Shown piece after piece: positions 54,938 through 63,235 of a stretch of DNA of 64,000 nt (position 1 is the stretch's first letter; each line of letters begins with the position of its first letter). This DNA comes from Bacteroidales bacterium UBA2861 (lineage in GTDB: Bacteria > Bacteroidota > Bacteroidia > Bacteroidales > UBA932), in contig DEFD01000029.1 of NCBI GenBank assembly GCA_002350615.1, positions 44,043-108,042 on the forward strand, given 5' to 3'. The position numbers were made by a program, and so were the translations under genes. Below the pieces are notes generated by a model. The model worked only from the letters and a program-made list of their open reading frames with translations, ran no database searches and was not told where the DNA came from.

Positions 54938-55666
54938 CTATTTGACAATTCCGCATATCGCCGCCTGCGCGCATACACATCCGAAGACGGCAGGGAGATA
55001 GCTCACCGTCCCCACATTGCTCTTCTTGTTCCGGCCTTCTTCCAGCACCAGGGCAGTCCTGTCGGGTTTTTCCTCGGAGAATACGGCAAGGAAACCTTCC
55101 TGGATACCAAGCCTGTGCAGGCGCTTCCTAAGTTGGTGGGCAAGCGGACAGTCGTGGGTTTTGGAGATATCGGCAAGACGGATCTTCGTGGCGTCGGTCT
55201 TCGCGCCGGAGCCCATGGAACTGACAAGCGGCCAGCCATGGGAAAGGCAGAATTGTATGAGGGCGATCTTGGGGCTCAGTGTGTCGATGGCGTCAATTAC
55301 AAACGAGGGATTCAGCGTGCCTAGGAGGGCCCCGATGTTATCTTCGCAGATAAATTCCGGGACGATTTCAAGCTTCAGGGAGGGATTGATGTCACGCAGC
55401 CTCTCCCCCACCACTTCGCATTTTGTCCTGCCCAAAGTGGAATGAAGCGCCGGGAGCTGACGGTTGATATTGCTTTCGCTCACCGTATCGGCATCCACCA
55501 GCACGATATGCCCCACACCCGCACGGGCGACCATCTCGGCGGCGGCACCGCCAACCCCGCCGACACCGACTATCAGTACCGTTGCCGAGCCGAGACGCCC
55601 GAGTCCATCTTCGCCGAAAAGGAGGGCGCTCCTTTCCTGCCAGGCAGGCACTTTGGAATCTGCCAT
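54938..55666 (-). CDS. tcdA: tRNA threonylcarbamoyladenosine dehydratase (TcdA/CsdL-like, ThiF family)
   Basis: The product is 242 residues. The E1-like nucleotide-binding motif is VLIVGVGGVGGAAAEM, followed by DADTVSESNINRQ. SSMGSGAKTDATKIRLADIS is characteristic of TcdA rather than MoeB or ThiF. It cyclises t6A37 in tRNAs to ct6A. It follows the isochorismatase-like gene by six bases. Confidence 0.88.
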   Translation of the reverse strand: MADSKVPAWQERSALLFGEDGLGRLGSATVLIVGVGGVGGAAAEMVARAGVGHIVLVDADTVSESNINRQLPALHSTLGRTKCEVVGERLRDINPSLKLEIVPEFICEDNIGALLGTLNPSFVIDAIDTLSPKIALIQFCLSHGWPLVSSMGSGAKTDATKIRLADISKTHDCPLAHQLRKRLHRLGIQEGFLAVFSEEKPDRTALVLEEGRNKKSNVGTVSYLPAVFGCVCAQAAICGIVK

Positions 55667-55672
55667 GCCGGA

Positions 55673-56224
55673 TCAGATTATGTCAATCTGGCAGGAAGAC
55701 ATGGTCTCAAGGGCTGCCTCATGCTTCCCGGGAGTGACGCCGGCGCAGCAGGCCGCGTTCACTTTCACGGATGCGTCCTCGTAGAAGGCCGCCTTGCATA
55801 TCAGCACGTTGGATACCACGCAGATATCGGTGCAGAAGCCGCAGAATTCGAGTTCGAGAGGGCCTGAAGCGCTTTTACCGCCGTCCCAATGCTCTTCGAT
55901 GAGATTCTTCAGTTCAAAGGACCCGAAGGTAGGCTTCACGATGAATTTCACCTTGTCCTTGGGAAGACCGGCCGCCGCCTCCAGAAGGATCGGACTGATT
56001 TTCCAGCCTTCAGAACCGCGGATGCAGTGCGGGACCGGGAGTTTCGCCCCTTCCCTGGTATTCATATAGTTTTCACTGTGGGTATCCTGCGTAAAAACCA
56101 GCAGGTCGAAATCGTTGCGGGCGATGCGCTCCGCAATCCTGGGAGTCGCTTCCTGAGCCTCCCTGCTGCCCAGCGCTCCGTCTATGAAGTCGTTCTGGGC
56201 GTCTATGACAACAAGTATTTTCAT
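55673..56224 (-). CDS. Isochorismatase-family cysteine hydrolase, nicotinamidase-like
   Basis: The product is 183 residues. Catalytic Asp is in VVIDAQNDFI, a metal-site-like D-x-H is in FTQDTHSENY, the Lys is in FIVKPTFGSFE, and the nucleophile Cys is in CGFCTDICVVSN. The combination with D-x-H favours a nicotinamidase (nicotinamide to nicotinic acid), which would feed NadD, but other amidases fit too. Its ATG overlaps the stop of the CoA-transferase gene. Confidence 0.8.
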   Translation of the reverse strand: MKILVVIDAQNDFIDGALGSREAQEATPRIAERIARNDFDLLVFTQDTHSENYMNTREGAKLPVPHCIRGSEGWKISPILLEAAAGLPKDKVKFIVKPTFGSFELKNLIEEHWDGGKSASGPLELEFCGFCTDICVVSNVLICKAAFYEDASVKVNAACCAGVTPGKHEAALETMSSCQIDII

Positions 56225-57522
56225 ATCGATAAATTATGCCAGTGTGGGCCGAAACGTTCGAAAGCGGCACGGTCGAGGCTTTCACGGTCGTCGGGATGGG
56301 CGATGGAGATGAGCAGTTTAGCCCTTTCCTGAAGGGATTTGCCATAGAGGTCCACCGCGCCGTACTCGGTGACAATCCAATGCGCGTCGGCACGGGGCGT
56401 GACAACTCCGGCGCCGGGATTCAGTATGGGAACGATCTTGTTCTTGCCCTTGAGGGTACGGGACGCGAAAGCCGTGATGCTCTTTCCGCCCTCGCTCATC
56501 GTGGCGCCGCGCACGAACTCCAGCTGGCCTCCGGTGCCCGAGAAGATGCGCGTGCCTATGCTGTCGGCGCTTATCTGACCGGTAAGGTCCACTTCCGTAG
56601 CTGAGTTAATCGCCTTCATATGAGGGTTCTGCGCGATAACCATTGGATTGTTCACATACTTGATATCCCGCATCAGCACATCCGGATTATGGTCGATAAA
56701 GGAATAGACATCGTTCGATCCCAAGAGGAAAGACGCCACTATCTTTCCCTTGTCGATAGCCTTGTTCGAGCCGTTTATCACTCCCGCCTTGATGAGCCGC
56801 AGAAGCCCGTCGGCGAACATTTCCGTATGCAGTCCGAGGTTCTTGTGCCCGGTGAGCTGGGCTGCAAGGGCGTTCGGCAGCGCGCCGATACCCATCTGTA
56901 TGCAATCCCCGTCCTCCACAAGCGCAGCGCAGTTCTTGCCTATCAGCACTTCCGTGGGCGTAGGTTCGGCAAAGTCCTTAGTAATCAAAGGAGTATCGTC
57001 ATGGACAAGATAATCGAACCGGTCCAGGGACAGTAGGTCGCCATAGGCAAACGGGACATTGGGGTTCACCACGCCAATGACAAGTTCCGCGGACTCCACA
57101 GCCGCCACGCTACAGTCCACCGAGGTGCCGAGGGACACCCTCCCCTGTTCATCGGGTTCCGACACCTGCACCAGTGCGGCGCCAAGTTTGATATGGCCTT
57201 CACGATATAGTTTCTGGCTCTCGCCGAGATGTACCGGGAGATAATCCGCCCAGCCCGCATTCACGTTCGCACGCACGTTGGGGCCTACGAAAAATCCCTG
57301 CTCGAAGAAAATGCCCGCATATCGCTCCTCGCTGTAAGGCGCGGGACCTTCGGTGTGAAAATGGTGGAAATGAAGGTCCTTCACATCTCCGGCATCCGCC
57401 CTGCGGCAAAGGGCCGCTATCAGGCAGTGGGGAACGCTGGCAACGCTGCTCAGGTGAATGTGGCTTCCGGATTTTATATGGCTGACGGCCTCATCGGCGC
57501 TGACGAACTTGATTTCTTTCAT
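56221..57522 (-). CDS. Acetyl-CoA hydrolase/transferase-family CoA-transferase
   Basis: The product is 433 residues. Motifs are QMGIGALPNALAAQL, GLHTEMFADGLLRLI with the likely catalytic Glu, and FSGTGGQLEFVRGA. This fits 4-hydroxybutyrate/succinate/acetate CoA-transferases that move CoA between short acids in fermentation. The acceptor cannot be told. It is the first gene of a minus-strand unit with the nicotinamidase-like gene and tcdA. Confidence 0.88.
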   Translation of the reverse strand: MKEIKFVSADEAVSHIKSGSHIHLSSVASVPHCLIAALCRRADAGDVKDLHFHHFHTEGPAPYSEERYAGIFFEQGFFVGPNVRANVNAGWADYLPVHLGESQKLYREGHIKLGAALVQVSEPDEQGRVSLGTSVDCSVAAVESAELVIGVVNPNVPFAYGDLLSLDRFDYLVHDDTPLITKDFAEPTPTEVLIGKNCAALVEDGDCIQMGIGALPNALAAQLTGHKNLGLHTEMFADGLLRLIKAGVINGSNKAIDKGKIVASFLLGSNDVYSFIDHNPDVLMRDIKYVNNPMVIAQNPHMKAINSATEVDLTGQISADSIGTRIFSGTGGQLEFVRGATMSEGGKSITAFASRTLKGKNKIVPILNPGAGVVTPRADAHWIVTEYGAVDLYGKSLQERAKLLISIAHPDDRESLDRAAFERFGPHWHNLSI

Positions 57523-57528
57523 TTTTAC

Positions 57529-57546
57529 TAATTTTGCACAAAAATA
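57529..57546. promoter_or_regulatory. Interlocked divergent -7 boxes (mazG on plus, CoA-transferase on minus)
   Basis: TAATTTTG on plus (57529-57536) and TATTTTTG on minus (57546-57539) lie two bases apart. The plus box is 21 bases from mazG and the minus box 16 bases from the CoA-transferase start. Confidence 0.45.
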
Positions 57547-57557
57547 GGAAAAATCTG

Positions 57558-58349
57558 ATGCATACGAAAGAAGAAAAGCTGCAGGCGTTCAGCCGTGCCC
57601 TCGACATCATGGACACTTTGCGCGAGAAATGCCCCTGGAACGCAGCCCAGACGGTGGAGAGCCTCCGGCCCATGACGGTGGAAGAGGTGTACGAACTCAG
57701 CGACGACGTGCTGCGCCAGGACTGGAGCGGCCTTGAAAAGGAATTGGGAGACGTGCTGCTCCACATAATCTTCTATGCCAAGATATCCGAAGAACTCGGG
57801 CGCTACGACATCAAGGACATACTTGACAGGCTATGCGAGAAGATGATTTTCCGCCACCCCCATGTATTCGGGGACGGTGCAAGCGAAGGGATGACCGAAG
57901 AAGAAGTGGCGGAAGCCTGGGAAAAGATAAAAACGAAGGAAAAAGGCGGCAACCGCACCATCCTGGGCGGGGTTCCGAAGAGTTTCCCCCCGGTGCTGAA
58001 GGCCTATACCATGCAGGACAAGGCCCGCGCGGTGGGCTTCGACTGGGAGCATCCGGAAGATGTCTGGCCCAAGGTGGATGAAGAAATCGGCGAGGTGCGC
58101 GAGGCCCTCGAAGAAGGCGATCCCGCACATATCAGGGAAGAATTCGGGGACGCGCTTTTCGCCCTTGTGAACGCCGCCCGCATCTACGGAGTCGATCCAG
58201 GAGTAGCCCTCGACGAAGCCTGCGAGAAATTCCGCCGCCGCTTCACCTATCTCGAAGAGCAGACAATCGCCAAAGGCCTTGACCTCAAAAAAATGTCCCT
58301 CGCCGAGATGGATGCCATCTGGGACGAGGGTAAGGCCAAGGGGCTTTAG
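57558..58349 (+). CDS. mazG: Nucleoside triphosphate pyrophosphohydrolase MazG
   Basis: The product is 263 residues from ATG 57558. Two MazG domains are visible: LREKCPWNAAQTVESLRPMTVEEVYEL near the N-terminus (about 22-48) with EKELGDVLLHIIF, and a second with KVDEEIGEVREALEEGD and EEFGDALFALVN. E-x-x-E and E-x-x-D metal sites are intact. It hydrolyses nucleoside triphosphates to monophosphates and pyrophosphate, removing aberrant nucleotides. It converges with the esterase gene, overlapping by four bases. Confidence 0.95.
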   Translation: MHTKEEKLQAFSRALDIMDTLREKCPWNAAQTVESLRPMTVEEVYELSDDVLRQDWSGLEKELGDVLLHIIFYAKISEELGRYDIKDILDRLCEKMIFRHPHVFGDGASEGMTEEEVAEAWEKIKTKEKGGNRTILGGVPKSFPPVLKAYTMQDKARAVGFDWEHPEDVWPKVDEEIGEVREALEEGDPAHIREEFGDALFALVNAARIYGVDPGVALDEACEKFRRRFTYLEEQTIAKGLDLKKMSLAEMDAIWDEGKAKGL

Positions 58350-61045
58350 AATTCTTTAATCCAGTTTACAACCAGAGGATAGCACTCTTTCTTGTATTTG
58401 AAGCGGTCCCGCATCCAGAAGCCGTGGCCGCCCTTGGGATACAGGTGGAGCTGGACATCCAGTTTTCGTGCCGCCGCAGCATCGTAAAAATCCTTCAGCT
58501 GGCGGATGGGAACAGCCTTGTCATCCTCGCAGGCAAGCAGCATCACAGGCGGCATATCGTCCCGCAGGTTGTTCGTCGCCGTCCAGGCATCGCCGTCCTT
58601 TTCCAGATTCTCCCCCAGCAGCCGCGCGTGGGTGCCGGCATTGCCGTATTTGTATGAAATGACCGGATAAACCAGAATACCAAAATCCGGCCTTGATTCA
58701 GGCGAAGTGTACTTGGTGAGAAGCGTGGAGCAGAAATGCCCTCCCGCAGAATAGCCGATTATGCCGAGTCTGTGCGGGTCAATCCCGAATTCCTTCGCGC
58801 GGCTGCGGATAAGGCGGATCGCCGCCTCGCCGTCCTCCAGGGTGGTTTCAGGACGTCCTTCCGGCAAGCGGTATTTCAAGATGAAGGCAGTGATGCCGTT
58901 CTTGACAAAGAGTTCCGCAGTCTTGTAGCCTTCGAAGGTGATGCAGTTTTTCTCGTATCCTCCGCCTGGCACTATCAGCATCGCTGTCCCGTTTGCTTCC
59001 TTTGGTTTGTAAACGAGGAGTTCGGGTTTGATCTTGCCCCATATATATCCCTTTGCATCAACGCTTTCCTCTACCGGGTAAGTTCCTTCCGGATAGAGGG
59101 ATATGCGCTCGTCATAATTTGTCATGGTATTTTTCAAAATATAGAAATGTCCGTCTTCCGCTCCCACAAGTATGTCGGAGATTCCGTCCTTGTCCCAGTC
59201 CACGGCCGTTGGGCTGGTGGTATGTCCTTCCAGGCGGGTGGAGGATAGATGGCCGGAGTACGTAAGGGGATAAAGGCCCTTCTTTTCCTTTCCGCCGCGG
59301 AACCAAACCGCCCCGTAGCGTCCGTCAACGATTAGATCCAGGAATCCATCCTTGTCCCAGTCCGTGAAGCATATCTTGCGGCGGCCGGACTGCCCTGCCT
59401 CGAGTGCATTGAGCCTCAGAAGGCCCGGAGTCTTGATTTCAGCGCCCTTGCGGTTGTTGTAAAGGCTGCAGTTGGTACCATAGAAAATACGTTTCCCAGG
59501 GGCAAGGCGGCCGTCTTCGAGGCGTTCGAAATATGCAGGATATCCTTCCGAATCCAGGACTATCAGGTCCATCCTTCCGTCCTTGTTCCAGTCGATTGCA
59601 ACCGGGGTGGTGCGCCACTGGGTGGCAAGGGTGCCGGGGGCGGGCTTCCACCAGTTCCATTCGGGCTTTGGTACATCGCCTTCCCAGGCGACTTTAATTG
59701 GCTGGGGAGCAGCGAGTTTCAGCCCGCCAAGGCCACGTAGCCATTCGATTTTGCCCCAGATGGAATTGACAATGATATCGGCTTTGCCATCGCCATCCCA
59801 GTCGGCCACAGAGAGCACTGTATAGCCCCATTTGCGCTCGCAGGGCCCCTGGATGGAGCCGTTTGCACCAGCCATGATACGGAAAGGCTTGCCGCCCACC
59901 GTGAAGAGTTTGGGTACATCCCAGGATTTGCCGCCGCCGAGGTTTTTTATGAAAGAGATTTCTCCAGCCGAGTTGCCGGCGATGATATCGTCTTCCCCAT
60001 CGGCATCCCAGTCATAACTCCAGGGTGTGGAAAGGGCCCCGAACTTCACCAGGTCGGCCTTCTGCATGAAATAGACAGGGTTCTCGAACTGGGGCATTCC
60101 GCCCTTGGTTTTCCCGCTGTTGCGAAGGAAACTGACCGTACCGTCTTCATCGCTGACAAGCAGGTCCATACGTCCGTCGGCGTCGAAATCGAAAGGCACC
60201 GGCACTATCATTTCTATATGGAACCGGATTTCTCCCTTGGAGTTGCGCAGCTGTTTTCCGGCCTGGAGAACTCCCCCTTTGTTTTCAAACCAGGTCAGGC
60301 CGTCCACGAATTCACCGCAGATTATGTCCAGGTCCCCGTCGCCGTCGAAGTCGGCTATGCAGGGACAGGGAGCGCCATAAGTCTCAATATCACGGCCTCC
60401 AGCCTGCATCCTGCCGCGGTTGAAATACTTCCCGCCGTCGTTTTCCAGCAGGTAAAGCCAGCCGCGCAGAGGACCGTTGGTCCACTCGCCCTTTTCGTTC
60501 CAGGCGCGGTCCCAGCCATAGTCGTCCCAGGTGTCGATTCCCACTATGATGTCCGCATCGCCGTCACCGTCCCAGTCGGTATAATTCCACATATTTGAAC
60601 GGCTCCTTTTCCATCCTTCGCCCAGCACATCGCCCTCATAGGCTATCGGGCGCGGTTTTTCCAGGAAAGTATGGAAGAAATCCTCGTACTCCCCTTCTTT
60701 CGAAAGGATATGGGGCTTGCCGCCGTAATAGGAGATGCGGATGTTGTTGTGGGCCTTGTCTCTCACTTTTTCCGCCCTGTCGAAGAATGGTTTCTTGTTG
60801 CTGCCGATATTATGGAAATAGTAAATTCCCTTGTAGGGCATATCCGGGCAACAGACGAAGAGGTCGTTCACCCCGTCACCGTCATGATCTACAGGCAGTG
60901 GGATGCCCCAGAGGCCGACGCCAAGATTCACGGCAGCGTCCGTGCCATAGCTGAGCGGCTTTGCCGCAGGCATGTTGGCCACGGGCTCCGCGGAAAGTGA
61001 AAAGGCAGCGCTGAGGGCTGCAAGGAGGGTGATGAGTCTTTTCAT
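58346..61045 (-). CDS. Secreted FG-GAP/VCBS propeller fused to an alpha/beta-hydrolase esterase
   Basis: The product is 899 residues with a signal peptide (LLAALSAAFSLSA). Nine D-x-[DN]-x-D-G-type repeats occur between about 50 and 640 (for example DHDGDGVNDL, DFDGDGDLDI, DWDKDGISDI), which form a calcium-binding beta-propeller. Residues about 660-899 are an esterase domain with the oxyanion HGGG-like PGGGYEK, nucleophile GYSAGGH, acid ACEDDKAVP, and His in YPKGGHGF. This arrangement suggests a carbohydrate esterase or acetylxylan-esterase-like enzyme held on a binding propeller. It lies 28 bases after the transporter gene. Confidence 0.88.
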   Translation of the reverse strand: MKRLITLLAALSAAFSLSAEPVANMPAAKPLSYGTDAAVNLGVGLWGIPLPVDHDGDGVNDLFVCCPDMPYKGIYYFHNIGSNKKPFFDRAEKVRDKAHNNIRISYYGGKPHILSKEGEYEDFFHTFLEKPRPIAYEGDVLGEGWKRSRSNMWNYTDWDGDGDADIIVGIDTWDDYGWDRAWNEKGEWTNGPLRGWLYLLENDGGKYFNRGRMQAGGRDIETYGAPCPCIADFDGDGDLDIICGEFVDGLTWFENKGGVLQAGKQLRNSKGEIRFHIEMIVPVPFDFDADGRMDLLVSDEDGTVSFLRNSGKTKGGMPQFENPVYFMQKADLVKFGALSTPWSYDWDADGEDDIIAGNSAGEISFIKNLGGGKSWDVPKLFTVGGKPFRIMAGANGSIQGPCERKWGYTVLSVADWDGDGKADIIVNSIWGKIEWLRGLGGLKLAAPQPIKVAWEGDVPKPEWNWWKPAPGTLATQWRTTPVAIDWNKDGRMDLIVLDSEGYPAYFERLEDGRLAPGKRIFYGTNCSLYNNRKGAEIKTPGLLRLNALEAGQSGRRKICFTDWDKDGFLDLIVDGRYGAVWFRGGKEKKGLYPLTYSGHLSSTRLEGHTTSPTAVDWDKDGISDILVGAEDGHFYILKNTMTNYDERISLYPEGTYPVEESVDAKGYIWGKIKPELLVYKPKEANGTAMLIVPGGGYEKNCITFEGYKTAELFVKNGITAFILKYRLPEGRPETTLEDGEAAIRLIRSRAKEFGIDPHRLGIIGYSAGGHFCSTLLTKYTSPESRPDFGILVYPVISYKYGNAGTHARLLGENLEKDGDAWTATNNLRDDMPPVMLLACEDDKAVPIRQLKDFYDAAAARKLDVQLHLYPKGGHGFWMRDRFKYKKECYPLVVNWIKEF

Positions 61046-61073
61046 ATAAGGATTTAATTATCCAAATTATTCT

Positions 61074-62141
61074 TTAACGACCTGCGGCGACGATGAGCGC
61101 CAGACCTCCGATAAAGAAGCAGAACATTGCGGCAAGCATCCTGCTGACACCCCTGCCTGCGCCTTTGAACTCCTTCCAGATGAAAACGCCCCAGACGGCA
61201 GCGATTATGGGAGCCCCCTGCCCCAGGGCGTAGGATACGGCAGGGCCGGCCTTCTCGGCCGATATGTAATTGAGCAGCGATGCCAGGCACCAGATGCTGC
61301 CGCCCAGCACTCCAACCAGATGCGTCCCAAGGCGGTCTTTGAAATAATCCCGGTAGCTGACAGGCTCGCCGCTGATCGGCCGGCGCATCATCAAAGTATT
61401 GAAAATCAGATTGCTGAGCACTATGCCGAGGGTATAGAAAACCACCGCGGTGTAAGGGGTGACACGCCCCGGTGCCGGTGCAGCGAAATTGCTGGTATCC
61501 ATCGCCTTCACCGTGAAAATGGAGGGAACCGACATAATGATGCCGGACAGGATGGCCAGCAGCACGCCCTTGCCCAAAGCTGATCCTGCCGCCTGTCCTG
61601 AGGCCTCATCCCCACCGGCTTTCGCCTCTGCCTGGCTGCCAAGGGCCGCACGCTTTCCAGCCGCCAGGCCGTTCAGCACTATGGCCGCTCCCACCAGCAG
61701 TACTCCGGCTGCCAAAAGTGGGATGTTCCCTGTCCTGGCACCTTCGGACGCCGCAACTATGTAATTGCCTACTACCCCCACCACCAGAGCCGTTCCCACG
61801 CCAAGCGGGAACGCCACGGCCATGCCGGCAATCGAAGTGGAGGCAGCAAGCATTATGTTCGAAATATTGAAAATGGTCCCGGCGAGCAGCAGAAGCAGGA
61901 TTCCGCTTCCGTTCGCCTGTGCCACATCTTCCAGGAAAGATCTTCCTTCCGTGCCGAAACTTCCAAGCGTAAAAGCGCCCAGCAGCGCAAGCAGGAAGGT
62001 CCCTATTGCATAATCCCAGTAAAAAAGTTCGTATCTCCAGCTCTTTGCCGCCAGCTTCTGGGTATTCGCCCAGGAGCCCCAGCAAAGCATCGACACGCAG
62101 CAGAACGCCACCGCCAGGCCGTAACTCTCAACTATAAACAT
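61074..62141 (-). CDS. GRP/DMT-family sugar transporter-like membrane protein
   Basis: The product is 355 residues from ATG 62141; the frame is open to 62264. About ten hydrophobic segments are present. MFIVESYGLAVAFCCVSMLCWGSWANTQK at the start (long, residues 1-29) is typical of a Bacteroidetes transporter group annotated as GRP-family sugar or DMT-type permeases, related to RhaT/RbsU. The hydrophilic centre (GKRAALGSQAEAKAGGDEASG) is a loop. It shares an operon with the secreted esterase, suggesting uptake of the released sugar. The -7 box ends four bases before the ATG. Confidence 0.78.
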   Translation of the reverse strand: MFIVESYGLAVAFCCVSMLCWGSWANTQKLAAKSWRYELFYWDYAIGTFLLALLGAFTLGSFGTEGRSFLEDVAQANGSGILLLLLAGTIFNISNIMLAASTSIAGMAVAFPLGVGTALVVGVVGNYIVAASEGARTGNIPLLAAGVLLVGAAIVLNGLAAGKRAALGSQAEAKAGGDEASGQAAGSALGKGVLLAILSGIIMSVPSIFTVKAMDTSNFAAPAPGRVTPYTAVVFYTLGIVLSNLIFNTLMMRRPISGEPVSYRDYFKDRLGTHLVGVLGGSIWCLASLLNYISAEKAGPAVSYALGQGAPIIAAVWGVFIWKEFKGAGRGVSRMLAAMFCFFIGGLALIVAAGR

Positions 62142-62145
62142 CTGG

Positions 62146-62153
62146 CAAAGATA
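62146..62153 (-). promoter_or_regulatory. -7 box for the sugar transporter gene
   Basis: TATCTTTG on minus, separated from the ATG at 62141 by only four bases (CCAG). Confidence 0.5.
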
Positions 62154-62193
62154 GTAATTCTTGGGAGCAGTTAGAACTGATCTTTTTAAAGAA

Positions 62194-62262
62194 TCAGTTC
62201 CCGGCAGCGACGATAAGTGAAAGGCCGCCGATAAAGAGGCAGAACATAAGGGCGAGGAGGCC
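62194..62262 (-). pseudogene. 3' fragment of a second GRP/DMT-type transporter gene
   Basis: Minus translation from 62262 gives GLLALMFCLFIGGLSLIV-AAGN and a TGA stop at 62194-62196. It matches the C-terminus of the neighbouring transporter (LAAMFCFFIGGLALIV-AAGR) at most positions, but the DNA differs enough to be an old paralogue. All upstream sequence is lost at 62263, where the integrase remnant begins. Confidence 0.75.
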
Positions 62263-62269
62263 AAACTGA

Positions 62270-62408
62270 CAGACGAGCAAGTACCTCTGCGAACTGGCTG
62301 GCTTCAATGCTCCCATCACCAAGACTTACTACAAAGGTGGTGATGAAGTGGACTGGCCACTCCAACTATCAGGCCATGAAGCTCTTCGAGCAGGAGATGG
62401 AGAAGTAA
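62270..62408 (+). pseudogene. Tyrosine-recombinase (integrase) C-terminal remnant with internal deletion
   Basis: One frame reads SKYLCELAGFNAPITKTYY then KGGD, a typical Bacteroidetes phage-type integrase segment (62276 onward). A shifted frame across 62331-62408 reads KVVMKWTGHSNYQAMK then FEQEMEK and a TAA stop, the integrase box-II end with the T-G-H motif. In intact proteins these segments are separated by several dozen residues. Here they share the bases GGTGGTGATG, so a deletion probably occurred between short repeats. Confidence 0.75.
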
Positions 62409-62436
62409 TCCTGCTCAATAAAAGTTATACAAAATT

Positions 62437-62460
62437 GGCAGGAAAAGTTTGTTTCTTGCC
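62437..62460. promoter_or_regulatory. Inverted repeat overlapping the AbiE promoter -33 region (possible operator)
   Basis: GGCAGGAAA (62437-62445) and TTTCTTGCC (62452-62460) are complementary with one mismatch. The right-hand arm starts right after the -33 TTTG. AbiEi proteins are known to bind inverted repeats in their own promoter, so this is a reasonable operator candidate. Confidence 0.45.
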
Positions 62461-62478
62461 AAAAATGTATTACTTTTG
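62448..62478 (+). promoter_or_regulatory. Complete -33/-7 promoter of the AbiE-like operon
   Basis: TTTG at 62448-62451, a 19-base spacer, then TACTTTTG at 62471-62478. Both boxes match the Bacteroidetes consensus. The start codon follows at 62495 or 62498. Confidence 0.6.
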
Positions 62479-62494
62479 TGGCGTAAACTAGAGG

Positions 62495-63235
62495 ATGATG
62501 ACGACTACAGATTATATTGTCCAGTATGCTGCGCAACAGCGGGAGCCTTTCAGAAGGAAGGACCTGGTTGCGTGGCTGGAAAGCATAGGCACGCCGGTTG
62601 GTGCTGGGATTCAGACGCGACTGGAACGCCTGGTCTCATCCGGCCGGCTTGTCAAATCCGGGTGGGGAGAATATCAGTTGAGTGAAAATGCAAAACCACG
62701 CCTTCAACTGACCCTGAAGCCTGAAACCAAGGAGATGGCCCAGTATCTGAAGAAGCGCTATCCCTTGGCTGATTTCTGCATTTGGGATGCAGCCAGCGTC
62801 ATCCCTTTCATGCTCCATGTACCCAATATCAAAATGATTATAGTTGATGTGGAGCGCCTTCTGGAGCAATCTTTCCCGGATGCAATCCGAGAGAAGTATC
62901 AGAATATGATCGTGCTGCCGAACCCCACCCGGGAGGAATTCATCAAGTTCGGGAGCACCAAAGACACCATTATCCTTCATACGCTCACAACGGAAGCCCC
63001 CCTCGACACGTTTGAAGGGTTTCCGGTTCCCACTGCAGAGAAACTACTGGTCGATATTGTAATTAACCCCGAATTTGAGTTCCTGCAGGGAAGCGAACTT
63101 ACACGCATCTACCAGGAAGCTTTTTCCGATTTCAGCATTTCCCGCAGCCGGCTTCTACGCTATGCCCGTCGCCGCTACTGCGAAGAAAAGATACAGCATA
63201 TCCTTAACCGTATAAACCCTCAGAACCATGATTGA
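62495..63235 (+). CDS. AbiEi-like antitoxin / transcriptional regulator
   Basis: The product is 246 residues; ATG 62498 is an equal start. An N-terminal winged-helix-like region (DYIVQYAAQQREPFRRKDLV, TRLERLVSSGRLVKSGWGEYQL) is followed by a domain with FCIWDAASVIPFM and PTAEKLLVDIVINPEFEFLQ. This is the layout of AbiEi-type antitoxins found beside AbiEii toxins. Its stop overlaps the toxin start by eight bases. It would neutralise the toxin and repress the operon. Confidence 0.75.
   Translation: MMTTTDYIVQYAAQQREPFRRKDLVAWLESIGTPVGAGIQTRLERLVSSGRLVKSGWGEYQLSENAKPRLQLTLKPETKEMAQYLKKRYPLADFCIWDAASVIPFMLHVPNIKMIIVDVERLLEQSFPDAIREKYQNMIVLPNPTREEFIKFGSTKDTIILHTLTTEAPLDTFEGFPVPTAEKLLVDIVINPEFEFLQGSELTRIYQEAFSDFSISRSRLLRYARRRYCEEKIQHILNRINPQNHD

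Larger units (their letters stand above)
62142..62494. other. 353-base scar between the transporter gene and the AbiE pair
   Basis: No intact gene. It holds a -7 box, a transporter 3' fragment (62194-62262), a collapsed integrase (62270-62408), an operator-like inverted repeat (62437-62460) and the AbiE promoter (62448-62478). Confidence 0.7.

Noticed and set aside
61074..62264. Longer transporter start at 62264
   Set aside because: Residues before 62141 would be encoded across the -7 box and the paralogue fragment; MFIVESYGL is the conserved family start.
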